Source of the DNA: Rubritalea squalenifaciens DSM 18772
GTDB taxonomy: Bacteria; Verrucomicrobiota; Verrucomicrobiia; Verrucomicrobiales; Akkermansiaceae
Direction: 5' to 3'
DNA: 64,000 bases
NCBI RefSeq assembly: GCF_900141815.1
Contig: NZ_FQYR01000002.1
Coordinates: 1,093,091 to 1,157,090 of the forward strand
Shown: positions 36,741 through 44,718 of the stretch, piece after piece
Numbering within the stretch: the first letter of the stretch is position 1
How the letters are laid out: every line of letters begins with the position of its first letter
Notes under the pieces: model-generated
What the model was told of the DNA's origin: nothing
Seen by the model: the letters and a program-made list of their open reading frames with translations, nothing else
Database searches by the model: none
Position numbers and translations under genes: made by a program

Positions 36741-36951
36741 ATGTGTTTGCCTAGAGATAGTGCCTGCAGTGATTTTATGCAGATTTTTTCAAATTAATTT
36801 GAGCGAAATGAAAGAGGAGGTTGTCTTACTCGTAGACCTATAGTTGGTGAGAACTATTCCCCCCTTGCGTCATTGCCCTGATGAATGGTGAATTATAGTT
36901 TTTTCATAATCACCCTCGTGTAATAGGTATAAGTATGATAATAAATAAGAT

Positions 36952-37743
36952 ATGCGATTTTTGAGCACTATTCTCCCCCTTGGCCTCTTCGCTACGATAG
37001 TGGCCATTGTATCCTGCTCCTCGCCTTCACCCCCTGTGGTGATGGTGAAGCCTGTGTCTAGTGATCCAGCGATGGGCTCGACCGCCACCATGGTCAGCAC
37101 CAATTCGACGTACCAAGGTCAAAGACATGGAGTGAAGAGTCTCAACTCGCTCCTTTCTGAAGCGAACGTGAAACAGGATTTAATCCCACGTGGACGCCAT
37201 GCTCGCAAATACCGTAGAAGCATGAGCCCTCGCTACATCACCATTCACAGTACCCAGAACTTTTCCCGTGGAGCTGATGCCTACAGGCATTCTCTGGCTC
37301 TGAAGAATGGTAAGTTGAGAGCTCCAAAGAGACGAGGTGGCAACCGTATCGGCTATCTTGTCTGGCACTATACGATTGATCAAAGTGTAGCTGTCCAGCA
37401 TCTGCCAACCAATGAGCAGGGTGAACACGCTGATTTTGACGGACCAGGTAATAACTACTCTATTGGCCTTGAAATGTGTGAGCATCCAGGAAACAGCCGC
37501 ACAGCCACAGTGGATAGAACAGCCAAACTGACAGCCTACCTGATGCATAAGTATGACATTCCGCTGCGTAACGTGGTTCCCCATTATCACTGGAAGCGTA
37601 AGGGCCTCTCTAGGCCTCATAAAAACTGTCCTCATTTCCTCTTGGATAACGGCAGGCCGGGACGCAAGTGGGCTTGGTTCCAGGGCCGCGTGAAGCACTA
37701 CTACGATCAAGTGGGGGACTCATTTCCGGTAGCCTCCCACTAA
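36952..37743 (+). CDS. N-acetylmuramoyl-L-alanine amidase, lipoprotein (Amidase_2)
   Basis: A 263-aa protein with a lipoprotein signal ending AIVSC-S, so likely anchored by Cys at position 22. The catalytic domain is Amidase_2: YITIHSTQNFSRGADA (first Zn His), YLVWHYTIDQS, GNNYSIGLEMCEH, VVPHYHWKRKG and HKNCPHFLL (late His/Cys ligands). It should cleave the amide between MurNAc and the stem peptide during wall turnover or recycling. Divergent from mfd; followed by a strong terminator. Confidence 0.93.
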   Translation: MRFLSTILPLGLFATIVAIVSCSSPSPPVVMVKPVSSDPAMGSTATMVSTNSTYQGQRHGVKSLNSLLSEANVKQDLIPRGRHARKYRRSMSPRYITIHSTQNFSRGADAYRHSLALKNGKLRAPKRRGGNRIGYLVWHYTIDQSVAVQHLPTNEQGEHADFDGPGNNYSIGLEMCEHPGNSRTATVDRTAKLTAYLMHKYDIPLRNVVPHYHWKRKGLSRPHKNCPHFLLDNGRPGRKWAWFQGRVKHYYDQVGDSFPVASH

Positions 37744-37776
37744 TCAAAGATTTTCTTTCATAGCTCTATGAATATG

Positions 37777-37807
37777 AAGATGCCCTATTACTAGGGCATC
37801 TTTTTTT
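37777..37807 (+). terminator. Terminator of amidase gene
   Basis: Stem GATGCCCTA / TAGGGCATC with a four-base loop and seven T, 35 bases past the stop. Confidence 0.92.
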
Positions 37808-37872
37808 GCGTTGGACATCTGGAGTAGATGAGAGCATGCAGTGATTCTCACCGAGGAAAGAGGAAGCCGATG

Positions 37873-38274
37873 ATGAACAAGGAAATATGGTATCAATGCG
37901 ATCGTTGTGGTGCTTGCTGCAAGTGGCCGGGGGATGTACGTGTGGAAGATGACGAGGTAGATCGTATCGCTGAATTCCTTGGGATGGAGGTGGATGATTT
38001 CATTCAGCAGTACACTAGGCTGCGTATGAACCGAAATGGACTCTCATTGATCGAAAAGGAGAACCATGAGTGCATCATGCTCGAGAACGGGCAGTGTAAA
38101 ATCCAGCCAGTGAAGCCATTTCAGTGTAAAGGATTCCCGAATCGATGGAATTTTCCGGGCTGGGAGAAGGTTTGTCAGGCAAAACCTGTGCCTATGCAGG
38201 AGGCAATTGAGCGAGGTCTGGTGGAGAAGGGTGATCTCTCTGCAAATAGTGAAACGAGGGGGCGAGATCTATGA
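37873..38274 (+). CDS. YkgJ-family cysteine-cluster protein
   Basis: From ATG 37873 (MNKEIWYQCDRCGACC), preceded by AGGAAG at a good spacing, the product is 133 aa. Cys9, 12, 15 and 16 form the CxxCGxCC signature, followed by ECIMLENGQCKI, PFQCKGFPNRW and VCQAKP. This is the YkgJ/Fli1-type zinc- or iron-chelating domain, thought to bind a metal or an Fe-S cluster; its biochemical role is not established. Its stop overlaps the start of a 44-codon ORF. Confidence 0.88.
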   Translation: MNKEIWYQCDRCGACCKWPGDVRVEDDEVDRIAEFLGMEVDDFIQQYTRLRMNRNGLSLIEKENHECIMLENGQCKIQPVKPFQCKGFPNRWNFPGWEKVCQAKPVPMQEAIERGLVEKGDLSANSETRGRDL

Positions 38275-38405
38275 GTATTGATTTTCAAGGTTTTAGAGAG
38301 CTCGTCAGAAGCGGCTCAAAGAAAAATGCGAAAAAAGAGAAAAAAGATCTTGCAGTAAGTCGGGATTCATGGTTTTTTCCGCCCGCGCCGAAAGCGCACC
38401 ACTAA
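38271..38405 (+). CDS. Small ORF coupled to the YkgJ-family gene
   Basis: ATG 38271 overlaps the preceding TGA in an ATGA arrangement and opens 44 codons starting MSIDFQGFRELVRSGSKKN and ending PPAPKAHH. The product is basic and Lys-rich in the middle (KKNAKKEKKD), with no recognised domain. The coupled start favours a real small protein; the lack of any comparison makes this uncertain. It ends 15 bases before tRNA-Glu. Confidence 0.55.
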   Translation: MSIDFQGFRELVRSGSKKNAKKEKKDLAVSRDSWFFPPAPKAHH

Positions 38406-38420
38406 ACAACACGACTAAGT

Positions 38421-38495
38421 GTCCCGTTCGTCTAATGGTTAGGACTCCGCCCTTTCACGGCGGCAATAGGGGTTCGAATCCCCTACGGGATGCCA
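38421..38495 (+). tRNA. tRNA-Glu (anticodon TTC)
   Basis: The 75-base sequence folds as a cloverleaf: acceptor GTCCCGT with ACGGGAT (one G-U), D-arm TCTAATGGTTAGGA, anticodon arm CCGCC-CTTTCAC-GGCGG, T-arm GGGG-TTCGAAT-CCCC and encoded CCA. It reads GAA and GAG. Confidence 0.96.
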
Positions 38496-38520
38496 CTCTC
38501 TCCCGAGAGTGCATCAAACG

Positions 38521-38548
38521 AAAAGCTCACCTTACGGTGAGCTTTTTT
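38521..38548. terminator. Terminator after tRNA-Glu, probably bidirectional
   Basis: Eleven-base stem AAAAGCTCACC / GGTGAGCTTTT with a TTAC loop and six T on the plus strand; the A run gives T on the minus strand too, where it would stop hppA transcripts. Confidence 0.9.
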
Positions 38549-38577
38549 GTGTTCAGGTATTGAGGGGGAGAGCTCTT

Positions 38578-40659
38578 TTAAAGCAATCCAGCAATGACCA
38601 AGGAAACGATGGCCATCACATTGATGACAATGTTCATGGATGGGCCGGATGTGTCTTTGAATGGATCACCTACGGTATCACCCACCACGCAGGCGCTGTG
38701 GACGTCTGAGCCTTTGCCTCCGTGGTTGCCTTCCTCTACGTACTTTTTGGCGTTGTCCCAAGCGCCGCCTGAGTTGGACATCATGAGGGCGAGAAGGATG
38801 CAGCCGAGAAGCGCTCCACAGAGGGTGCCTGTCAGAGCGATGGCGCCATAGCCGGGTTTGATGGCATTGAAGCCGAAGCCGACGATGATCGGTGTGCCGA
38901 CTGCCAGAAGGGCCGGGAGGATCATCTTCTTGGTGGCTGCCTTGGTGGCGATGTCCACGCATTTGTCGGTTTCAGGCTCAGCCTTGCCTTCGAGGAGGCC
39001 TGGGATCTCGCGGAACTGGCGGCGGATCTCAGTGATCATTTCAAAGGCAGCTCCACCTACAGCCGTCATGGTGATGGCCCCATTGAGGAAGGGGACGATA
39101 CCGCCGAGGAACAGCCCCACAAAGAAGATGGAGAGAACGGTCTCGTCTCCAAGGTTGAAGTCGGGAATTTCAGCCTTCTGGATGAAGGCGGTAATGAGTG
39201 CGAGGGCAGCCAGGCCAGCAGCTCCAATGGCGAAGCCTTTACCGATGGCCGCCGTGGTGTTGCCGACAGCATCCAGACCATCAGTAATCTTACGTGTTTC
39301 GGGTCCCATGGCGGCCATTTCGGCAATGCCGCCAGCGTTATCGGCAACAGGACCATAGGCGTCGATCGCCATGGTGATGCCCACGGTGCCGAGCATGCCT
39401 ACCGCTGCCAGGCCGACTCCATAGAGGCCAGCAAAGCTGTAGGAGATGAAGATGGTAGCTGCGAGGGTGATGAGTGGGATCGCTACGGACCTGAGACCTA
39501 CAGAAAGGCCGGAAATCATGATGGTGGCGACTCCGGTTTCTCCTTGTTTAGCGATATCGCGCACGGGTTGTCCACCTGTGTAGTGCTCGGTGGCGAGGCC
39601 GATAATGATGCCTCCTACGGCTCCACATAGTACTGCGATACCGACATTGGTGTTCAGGCCAAAGATTCCAGCTACGCCGAAGGCTGCTGCGATGTAGATG
39701 ACTGCTGCGCCTATGGTGCCTATGCGAAGGGCCGAGGCTGGATCCTTGGAGGACATGAGTTTTACCATGAGTATGCCGAGTAGTGAGCAGAACAGGCCGA
39801 CAGTCGTCAGAGCCAGTGGCAAGTACATCAGTGAGTCCATTTTGTCTGCTGAGGCTCCAAGTTTGTCGATCAAGGCACTACCGCCAGTCTCAGCTACTCG
39901 TGCTGCCGCAGCGCCAGCAATCGCGATGGTGGCGATCTGAGCTCCGCAGTAGGATTCGAAAATGTCCGAGCCCATGCCCGCTACGTCACCTACGTTGTCA
40001 CCCACGTTATCAGCAATGACGCCGGGGTTACGTGGGTCGTCCTCAGGGATGCCTGCTTCGACTTTGCCAACAAGGTCGGCACCCACATCGGCAGCCTTGG
40101 TGAAAATACCACCACCGACACGGTAGAAGAGGGCGACCAGAGAGGCGCCCATGGCGAAACCTTCCATGATGTCTGCCACGTGTGCTTTGTGCTCACCACC
40201 AGCGAAGATCCAGAAAAGGGTGCCGAGGCCGATGAGGCCCATGGCTGCTACAGTGAGGCCCATGACTGAGCCGCCAAAGAAGGCCACGCTAAGTGCGGAG
40301 GCGGGCCCTTCTTCTTTCGCTGCAAGGGTGGTACGCACGTTGGCTTTGGTGGCTGTGAACATGCCTACGAAACCGGCAAAGGATGAAGCCAGGCAGCCGA
40401 AGATAAACGCTATAGCCTGATTGGTGGCATAGGCTTTATCCTGGAAGATGAGAATCAGGATGGCGATGGCGACGGCGAAGGCGAAGATGAGTTTGAACTC
40501 TCGCCGCATAAAGACCATGGCTCCCCGGTGGATTTTGTCGGCTATCTCTGCCACTTTCCCCTCGCCGCCCGATCGTTTCAAGATCGTGAGTAAAAGGAGG
40601 CCCGCAATTACAAGGCCGACGATTCCTGTCAACGGGGTAAGATAGTACATTTCAGTCAT
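38578..40659 (-). CDS. hppA: Membrane-bound ion-pumping pyrophosphatase, K+-dependent type
   Basis: From ATG 40659 (MTEMYYLTPLTGIVG) the product is 693 aa with about 16 membrane helices. The substrate motif DVGADLVGKVEAGIPEDDPRN is intact, as are DNVGDNVGDVAGMGSD and the C-terminal DNAKKYVE. The segment GNTTAAIGKGFAIG has Ala where K+-independent enzymes have Lys, so this is the K+-dependent class. That class includes both H+ and Na+ pumps, and the ion cannot be fixed here. It stores energy of PPi hydrolysis as an ion gradient. An alternative start at 40692 adds eleven polar residues. Confidence 0.94.
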   Translation of the reverse strand: MTEMYYLTPLTGIVGLVIAGLLLLTILKRSGGEGKVAEIADKIHRGAMVFMRREFKLIFAFAVAIAILILIFQDKAYATNQAIAFIFGCLASSFAGFVGMFTATKANVRTTLAAKEEGPASALSVAFFGGSVMGLTVAAMGLIGLGTLFWIFAGGEHKAHVADIMEGFAMGASLVALFYRVGGGIFTKAADVGADLVGKVEAGIPEDDPRNPGVIADNVGDNVGDVAGMGSDIFESYCGAQIATIAIAGAAAARVAETGGSALIDKLGASADKMDSLMYLPLALTTVGLFCSLLGILMVKLMSSKDPASALRIGTIGAAVIYIAAAFGVAGIFGLNTNVGIAVLCGAVGGIIIGLATEHYTGGQPVRDIAKQGETGVATIMISGLSVGLRSVAIPLITLAATIFISYSFAGLYGVGLAAVGMLGTVGITMAIDAYGPVADNAGGIAEMAAMGPETRKITDGLDAVGNTTAAIGKGFAIGAAGLAALALITAFIQKAEIPDFNLGDETVLSIFFVGLFLGGIVPFLNGAITMTAVGGAAFEMITEIRRQFREIPGLLEGKAEPETDKCVDIATKAATKKMILPALLAVGTPIIVGFGFNAIKPGYGAIALTGTLCGALLGCILLALMMSNSGGAWDNAKKYVEEGNHGGKGSDVHSACVVGDTVGDPFKDTSGPSMNIVINVMAIVSLVIAGLL

Positions 40660-40732
40660 AGTCTTTTGTGAGGTTTCTAATGAAAGATCCACCCGCCTAT
40701 CATCAAGAGGGTAGCCTAACTTGATAGGCTAT

Positions 40733-40773
40733 AAAAAAAGCCTCCTGACGCAATGAAAAACATCAAGAGGCTT
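40733..40773 (-). terminator. Terminator of the exbB-exbD-TPR operon
   Basis: Stem AAGCCTC / GAGGCTT (40738-40744 and 40767-40773) with a long loop and a seven-base T tract on the minus strand. It lies between the TPR gene and hppA. Confidence 0.75.
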
Positions 40774-40837
40774 AAAGGTTAATGAAACTTATCGAAAAGG
40801 CTCGTGCAGACTGAGAATGTATGCTTTGTTAGGAAGT

Positions 40838-43192
40838 TTAGCTTGCAGGTTTATAATTGGGGTATTTCTGCTGGAGCTGTTTCTTGTACTCTGAGGCTTC
40901 CTTGGATTTGCCAGCCTTGTCCAGAGCTTGGGATAATTTGTAAAGCGCCTCAGCATGGAGATCCAGGTTTTCAAAGTTAGAAACCAAGAGAACATAGTGT
41001 TTCGATGCCTCATTGAAATCATTGGTCTGGAAGGAAATGTCTCCCATAGCCATGAGCAGGCCTGCTTTGACTTTGCCGGTGGGGCGCATTTGCAGTGCCT
41101 CGTCGCCAATCATTTTGGCATCGCCGTATCGTTGCAGTCCTAGCAGGATGTTGGTCTTGTCGAGTTTAGCGTCTACGATGTAGGCATCTTCTTTTTCGAT
41201 AGAGAGAAGTTTGTTGGCTGAATCCAAGGCGTCTTCCAGATTTCCTGATTGCAGCTGAGACTTGGTTAGCAATCTCCAGATGATGGCTGGAGTCTTCTGA
41301 GGAACACCTTTCTCCAGACCGCTTTCGAGGTGGCTGGCTGCTTTTTCAAAATCTCCTGAGTTGTAGTACTGAGAGCCTAACCAGCGGAAGACAGGGAGAG
41401 GGACTTTATCGTATAGACCGATCTCATCGGCGGTCTCTACGCTTTTTGTTAGGTTTGCCAGATCCTTGAGTGAGTAGTGGCACAAGATGCTGAGCATGAC
41501 GGCCTGCTTGCCGTAGCTTTGTTTATCTAACTGGATGGCTTTGTCCAGGTATGGGGGAGCCTCGGCGTATTGCTCAAGTTTGTAATAGCCCCAGCCAATC
41601 CAGTAGTTGGCATTGGCAATGGTTTGGTTAGGTAAGTCTTTGTAGTCCTTAAGCAGGGTGGATAGACGATTGATCATATCCTGGTACTGCTTGGCCTGGC
41701 GCTGGATCTTGGCGCTGTTCTGCAAAGCCATGGCGGCTAGCTTGGTGTTCGGTGATTTTTGGATCACCATGTCAAAATCACGCAGCGCGTTGACGCGGTC
41801 ATCGAGTTCAAGGAATGACTCGCCGCGCATGGCGTAGGCGGTAATGGTTCTAGGGTCGTCCGGGTCCAGATCGATGAATTCCGAGAAGGACTTGGCTGCA
41901 CCAGCGTGGTTGTCAGTCTCGGCCAGGCACCAGGCTTTCTTGTAGAGGAAGCTTGGGAGGTTGAGCTCATCGATAAGCTTGGGATCGATCGAGTTGTAGG
42001 TCTTGGCGGCTTCCTTATAATTCTTTGCAGCGTACTGGGTCTCCGCCTTCATGAAGAGAGCCTGATGGATGTACTTGTGAGTGCCCCTCCCGACTGCGTA
42101 GTTCTGGATGAAGTGATCCACCTGGTCGACGATTCGAGAGCCCTTCATATTGAAGAAGCTGAGTAGCTTGAAGTAGCCGGCTTCGAAAGCCATGTCTGTG
42201 CCGGGAACGGCCTGTTCGATCTCGAGGAAGTAATCGACAGCTTTGGGGTAATTCTTTTTGCGGAGGAAGGCGCGTCCAACCATGACGCCTTGCTTGGCGA
42301 TCATCTTTGGCTCAAGCTCGACGTTTGACTGCTCTGCCTGCTTGATGAGCGCGTCATAGTTTTCATTCTTGTAGTAGAGATTGAGCAGGGCGATGTGGGC
42401 CTGAGGAATCCAGACGGAATCCTTGGCGCTGAGTGTACCTTGGAACAGTGACTCGGCGAGCTTGGACATGTTCAGCGCGGCAGCGGCCAAGCCGGCATGG
42501 AAAGATGCCTCAGCTTTGAGAGGTGCTGGCTGCTCTCCTGCCAGCAGCTTTTGAAAACTGGCAAGCGCATCCTCGTATTGTTTATTGGCCAGCAGGATGT
42601 GGCCAATCTTCATGATGGCCTGATCTTTGTACGGGCTCTTTGTTTCTGCTTTTGAGATGTCTTTGAGGATGGGCAGTGCGCGTTCGTTTTGCTCGAGAAG
42701 AATGTAGCATTGGGCCTGGAAATAGGCGGCCCGGATCTGGTCCTCCGGTTGGCTGGCATTCAGGGCGGTGATCCCAAAGAGACGTGCGGCGTTGCGAAAA
42801 TCTTTTTTGGAGTAGTTGGCGTAGGCTAGGCGATAAGCGGCCGCAGAGACAAAGCGCCCTTTCTGGTATTGGCGTACGATCAGCTCGAAGATGGGGATGG
42901 CCCTGTCCTGTTGCTGAGTCTCATAATAAGCATCCGCGAGGTAGTAATAGGCGGCCTGAGTGTTCTCGTGGCGAGGGAAACGCTGGATGTAGTCCCTGAG
43001 CACCGGAATGGCTTTTTGGAAAAATTCAGCTTTATCCTCAGGTCTGGCTGCCGTTCTGCCTGTCTCGTACAATTGTTGAGCACGGGCGAAATAGTCATTC
43101 GCCGGATCTGCTTGTAATGCGCGAGCAGGCTCCTGAGCCGAGACCGTGATGGGGCTGGCGAGGGCAAGAGTAATCAGGGTGAGATGTCGCAT
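40838..43192 (-). CDS. Secreted TPR-repeat protein of an ExbBD operon
   Basis: A 784-aa protein with a signal peptide (ITLALASPITVSAQ) and TPR repeats along most of its length: AYYYLADAYYETQQQDRAIPIFE, AAYRLAYANYSKKDFRNAARLF, IMKIGHILLANKQYEDALASFQ, NANYWIGWGYYKLEQYAEAPPYL, and a YbgF-like end EALYKLSQALDKAGKSKEA. It begins 20 bases after exbD. By analogy with CpoB/YbgF next to Tol genes it may couple the ion-driven complex to periplasmic partners or wall synthesis. That is inference from operon context. Confidence 0.85.
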   Translation of the reverse strand: MRHLTLITLALASPITVSAQEPARALQADPANDYFARAQQLYETGRTAARPEDKAEFFQKAIPVLRDYIQRFPRHENTQAAYYYLADAYYETQQQDRAIPIFELIVRQYQKGRFVSAAAYRLAYANYSKKDFRNAARLFGITALNASQPEDQIRAAYFQAQCYILLEQNERALPILKDISKAETKSPYKDQAIMKIGHILLANKQYEDALASFQKLLAGEQPAPLKAEASFHAGLAAAALNMSKLAESLFQGTLSAKDSVWIPQAHIALLNLYYKNENYDALIKQAEQSNVELEPKMIAKQGVMVGRAFLRKKNYPKAVDYFLEIEQAVPGTDMAFEAGYFKLLSFFNMKGSRIVDQVDHFIQNYAVGRGTHKYIHQALFMKAETQYAAKNYKEAAKTYNSIDPKLIDELNLPSFLYKKAWCLAETDNHAGAAKSFSEFIDLDPDDPRTITAYAMRGESFLELDDRVNALRDFDMVIQKSPNTKLAAMALQNSAKIQRQAKQYQDMINRLSTLLKDYKDLPNQTIANANYWIGWGYYKLEQYAEAPPYLDKAIQLDKQSYGKQAVMLSILCHYSLKDLANLTKSVETADEIGLYDKVPLPVFRWLGSQYYNSGDFEKAASHLESGLEKGVPQKTPAIIWRLLTKSQLQSGNLEDALDSANKLLSIEKEDAYIVDAKLDKTNILLGLQRYGDAKMIGDEALQMRPTGKVKAGLLMAMGDISFQTNDFNEASKHYVLLVSNFENLDLHAEALYKLSQALDKAGKSKEASEYKKQLQQKYPNYKPAS

Positions 43193-43212
43193 GGTGCAGT
43201 ATGGAAATGGTT

Positions 43213-43632
43213 CTAGCCTTTAGGCTTGGGAGACTGGGTGGCGAAAGAGATGTTCCAGATGCCAGCTTTACGGCATCGGTCGATGACTGTCACGATGTCC
43301 TGATAATGTGTCTCGGCGTCGCCTCTGATTCGAATAGGCTGATCCTTATTCACACGGGCCAGGTTTTCCATCTTCTTTTGCAGTTCATCGATCGTGTAGT
43401 TTTCCTTTTCGATGATGATATCGCCATCCTTGCGGACGTTGACGACGACCTCAAGATAACCACGTGACTCTGTGGAGCCTTCTTCAGCAGTAGGCACGTT
43501 GACTTCCAGCTCCTTCTCGTAATCGGAGAGCTGGTAGGTGACGATGAAGAAGATGAGGAGCAGGAACACGACATCAATCATCGGTGCGAGCTGGAAGCCC
43601 GCTGCTGGTGGCTGATTGCTTTTAAATTTCAT
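43213..43632 (-). CDS. exbD: ExbD/TolR-family biopolymer transport protein
   Basis: A 139-aa protein with a short cytoplasmic N-terminus, one membrane helix APMIDVVFLLLIFFIVTYQ containing the conserved Asp needed for proton use, and a periplasmic domain ending in a helix. It follows exbB by 15 bases. It forms the ion-driven motor with ExbB, energising TonB- or Tol-type processes. ExbD and TolR cannot be told apart by sequence alone here; no tonB, tolA or tolB is nearby. Confidence 0.93.
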   Translation of the reverse strand: MKFKSNQPPAAGFQLAPMIDVVFLLLIFFIVTYQLSDYEKELEVNVPTAEEGSTESRGYLEVVVNVRKDGDIIIEKENYTIDELQKKMENLARVNKDQPIRIRGDAETHYQDIVTVIDRCRKAGIWNISFATQSPKPKG

Positions 43633-43647
43633 GTGCTGCAGGTGAGT

Positions 43648-44520
43648 TTAGATACCTTGGACATCTGGACGCTGCTCTTCGATCGGGGATGGGACGTCAC
43701 CGCGGACAGCGGCGGTACGGCGTACGGGCATGGTGTAGTCGTCCTCCAAAGTCTGATCTGCATAGGACTGGCGTGGAGTAGCTCCTCCTCTGCGGTTGTA
43801 TTGGGCGGCGAGTAGGGCCATCAGGTGAGTCGCTGCCGCTTCGAGTTCGGAGATGTATTTCTGTACCCGGCCTCGGAAAATCGAGTAGAAGATCAGGGCT
43901 GTGATGCCGATCACCAGGCCAGAAGCTGTGGTGATCAGAGCCTCGGCGATGCCTCCACCAAGCTCCATTTGCTTGACGCCCTCGAAATTGCCCTGACCGA
44001 TTTCCATGAAGGATTTGATCATGCCGATCACTGTTCCAAGGAGACCGATCATTGGGGCAATGGCACCAATGTCTGACAGGTAGGAAATACGCTGAGTGAG
44101 GATGCCGGCCTGGCGTGATCCCTCTGCCTCGGCGACTTCGCGGACTTCATTGAAGGAAACTCCTGAGTTCTTGGTCATGAAGTCGAGGGTTTTTTCAGCG
44201 ACACGGGCAATGGACTTGTTCTCGCGTTGGCACTGGGCGACCAGTCCCAGGTAGTCGTGTTTGCGAATCAAGGCTTCGGCTGAATTCATGAAGCGGTCCG
44301 ATACTACGGCGTTGCGACGGATCGTGAGGAAATAGAGGAAAATCAGGATCAGAGTGAACATGGAAATGCCGGCCAAGGGGTACATGACCAAGCCACCCTT
44401 GGAGATGAGATCCATGGCGGTGAGTTGCGTCGGCTCTGATGCGGCTGCTGCCTCTTCAGCCGAGACTGTCGTCGCCAGGCTGAGCATGAGACCGCTGATG
44501 ATTAGGTGAAAAGCTTTCAT
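43648..44520 (-). CDS. exbB: ExbB/TolQ/MotA-family proton channel protein
   Basis: A 290-aa protein. An N-terminal signal-like helix (HLIISGLMLSLATTVSA) and a short periplasmic stretch precede three ExbB helices: GGLVMYPLAGISMFTLILIF, IGAIAPMIGLLGTVIGMIKSF and GIAEALITTASGLVIGITAL. The GLLGTVxGM and ALxTTAxGLxxxI motifs are diagnostic. The Pro/Arg-rich tail (RGGATPRQSY) is cytoplasmic. It opens the exbB-exbD-TPR operon and is divergent from uvrC. Confidence 0.94.
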   Translation of the reverse strand: MKAFHLIISGLMLSLATTVSAEEAAAASEPTQLTAMDLISKGGLVMYPLAGISMFTLILIFLYFLTIRRNAVVSDRFMNSAEALIRKHDYLGLVAQCQRENKSIARVAEKTLDFMTKNSGVSFNEVREVAEAEGSRQAGILTQRISYLSDIGAIAPMIGLLGTVIGMIKSFMEIGQGNFEGVKQMELGGGIAEALITTASGLVIGITALIFYSIFRGRVQKYISELEAAATHLMALLAAQYNRRGGATPRQSYADQTLEDDYTMPVRRTAAVRGDVPSPIEEQRPDVQGI

Positions 44521-44718
44521 GTAGTTGAATTGATGGTCAGTGTAGACGGATTTTGGGCAGATGCAAGCGTAGTGCTATGAAACTCGCACTTCGTATGTTG
44601 TGTGATAGCGCTGTGGAAAGGTTGATTTTTCTCAGAAAAAGCTGTTGCGAGGCTGTCAAAACGGGCTTTGTCATACTACGTTAAACGAGGGCGAGGTCTT
44701 TCCCTCGATGTCAGAGCT

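Noticed and set aside
38369..38563. 64-codon ORF across tRNA-Glu
   Set aside because: It translates the tRNA and its terminator.
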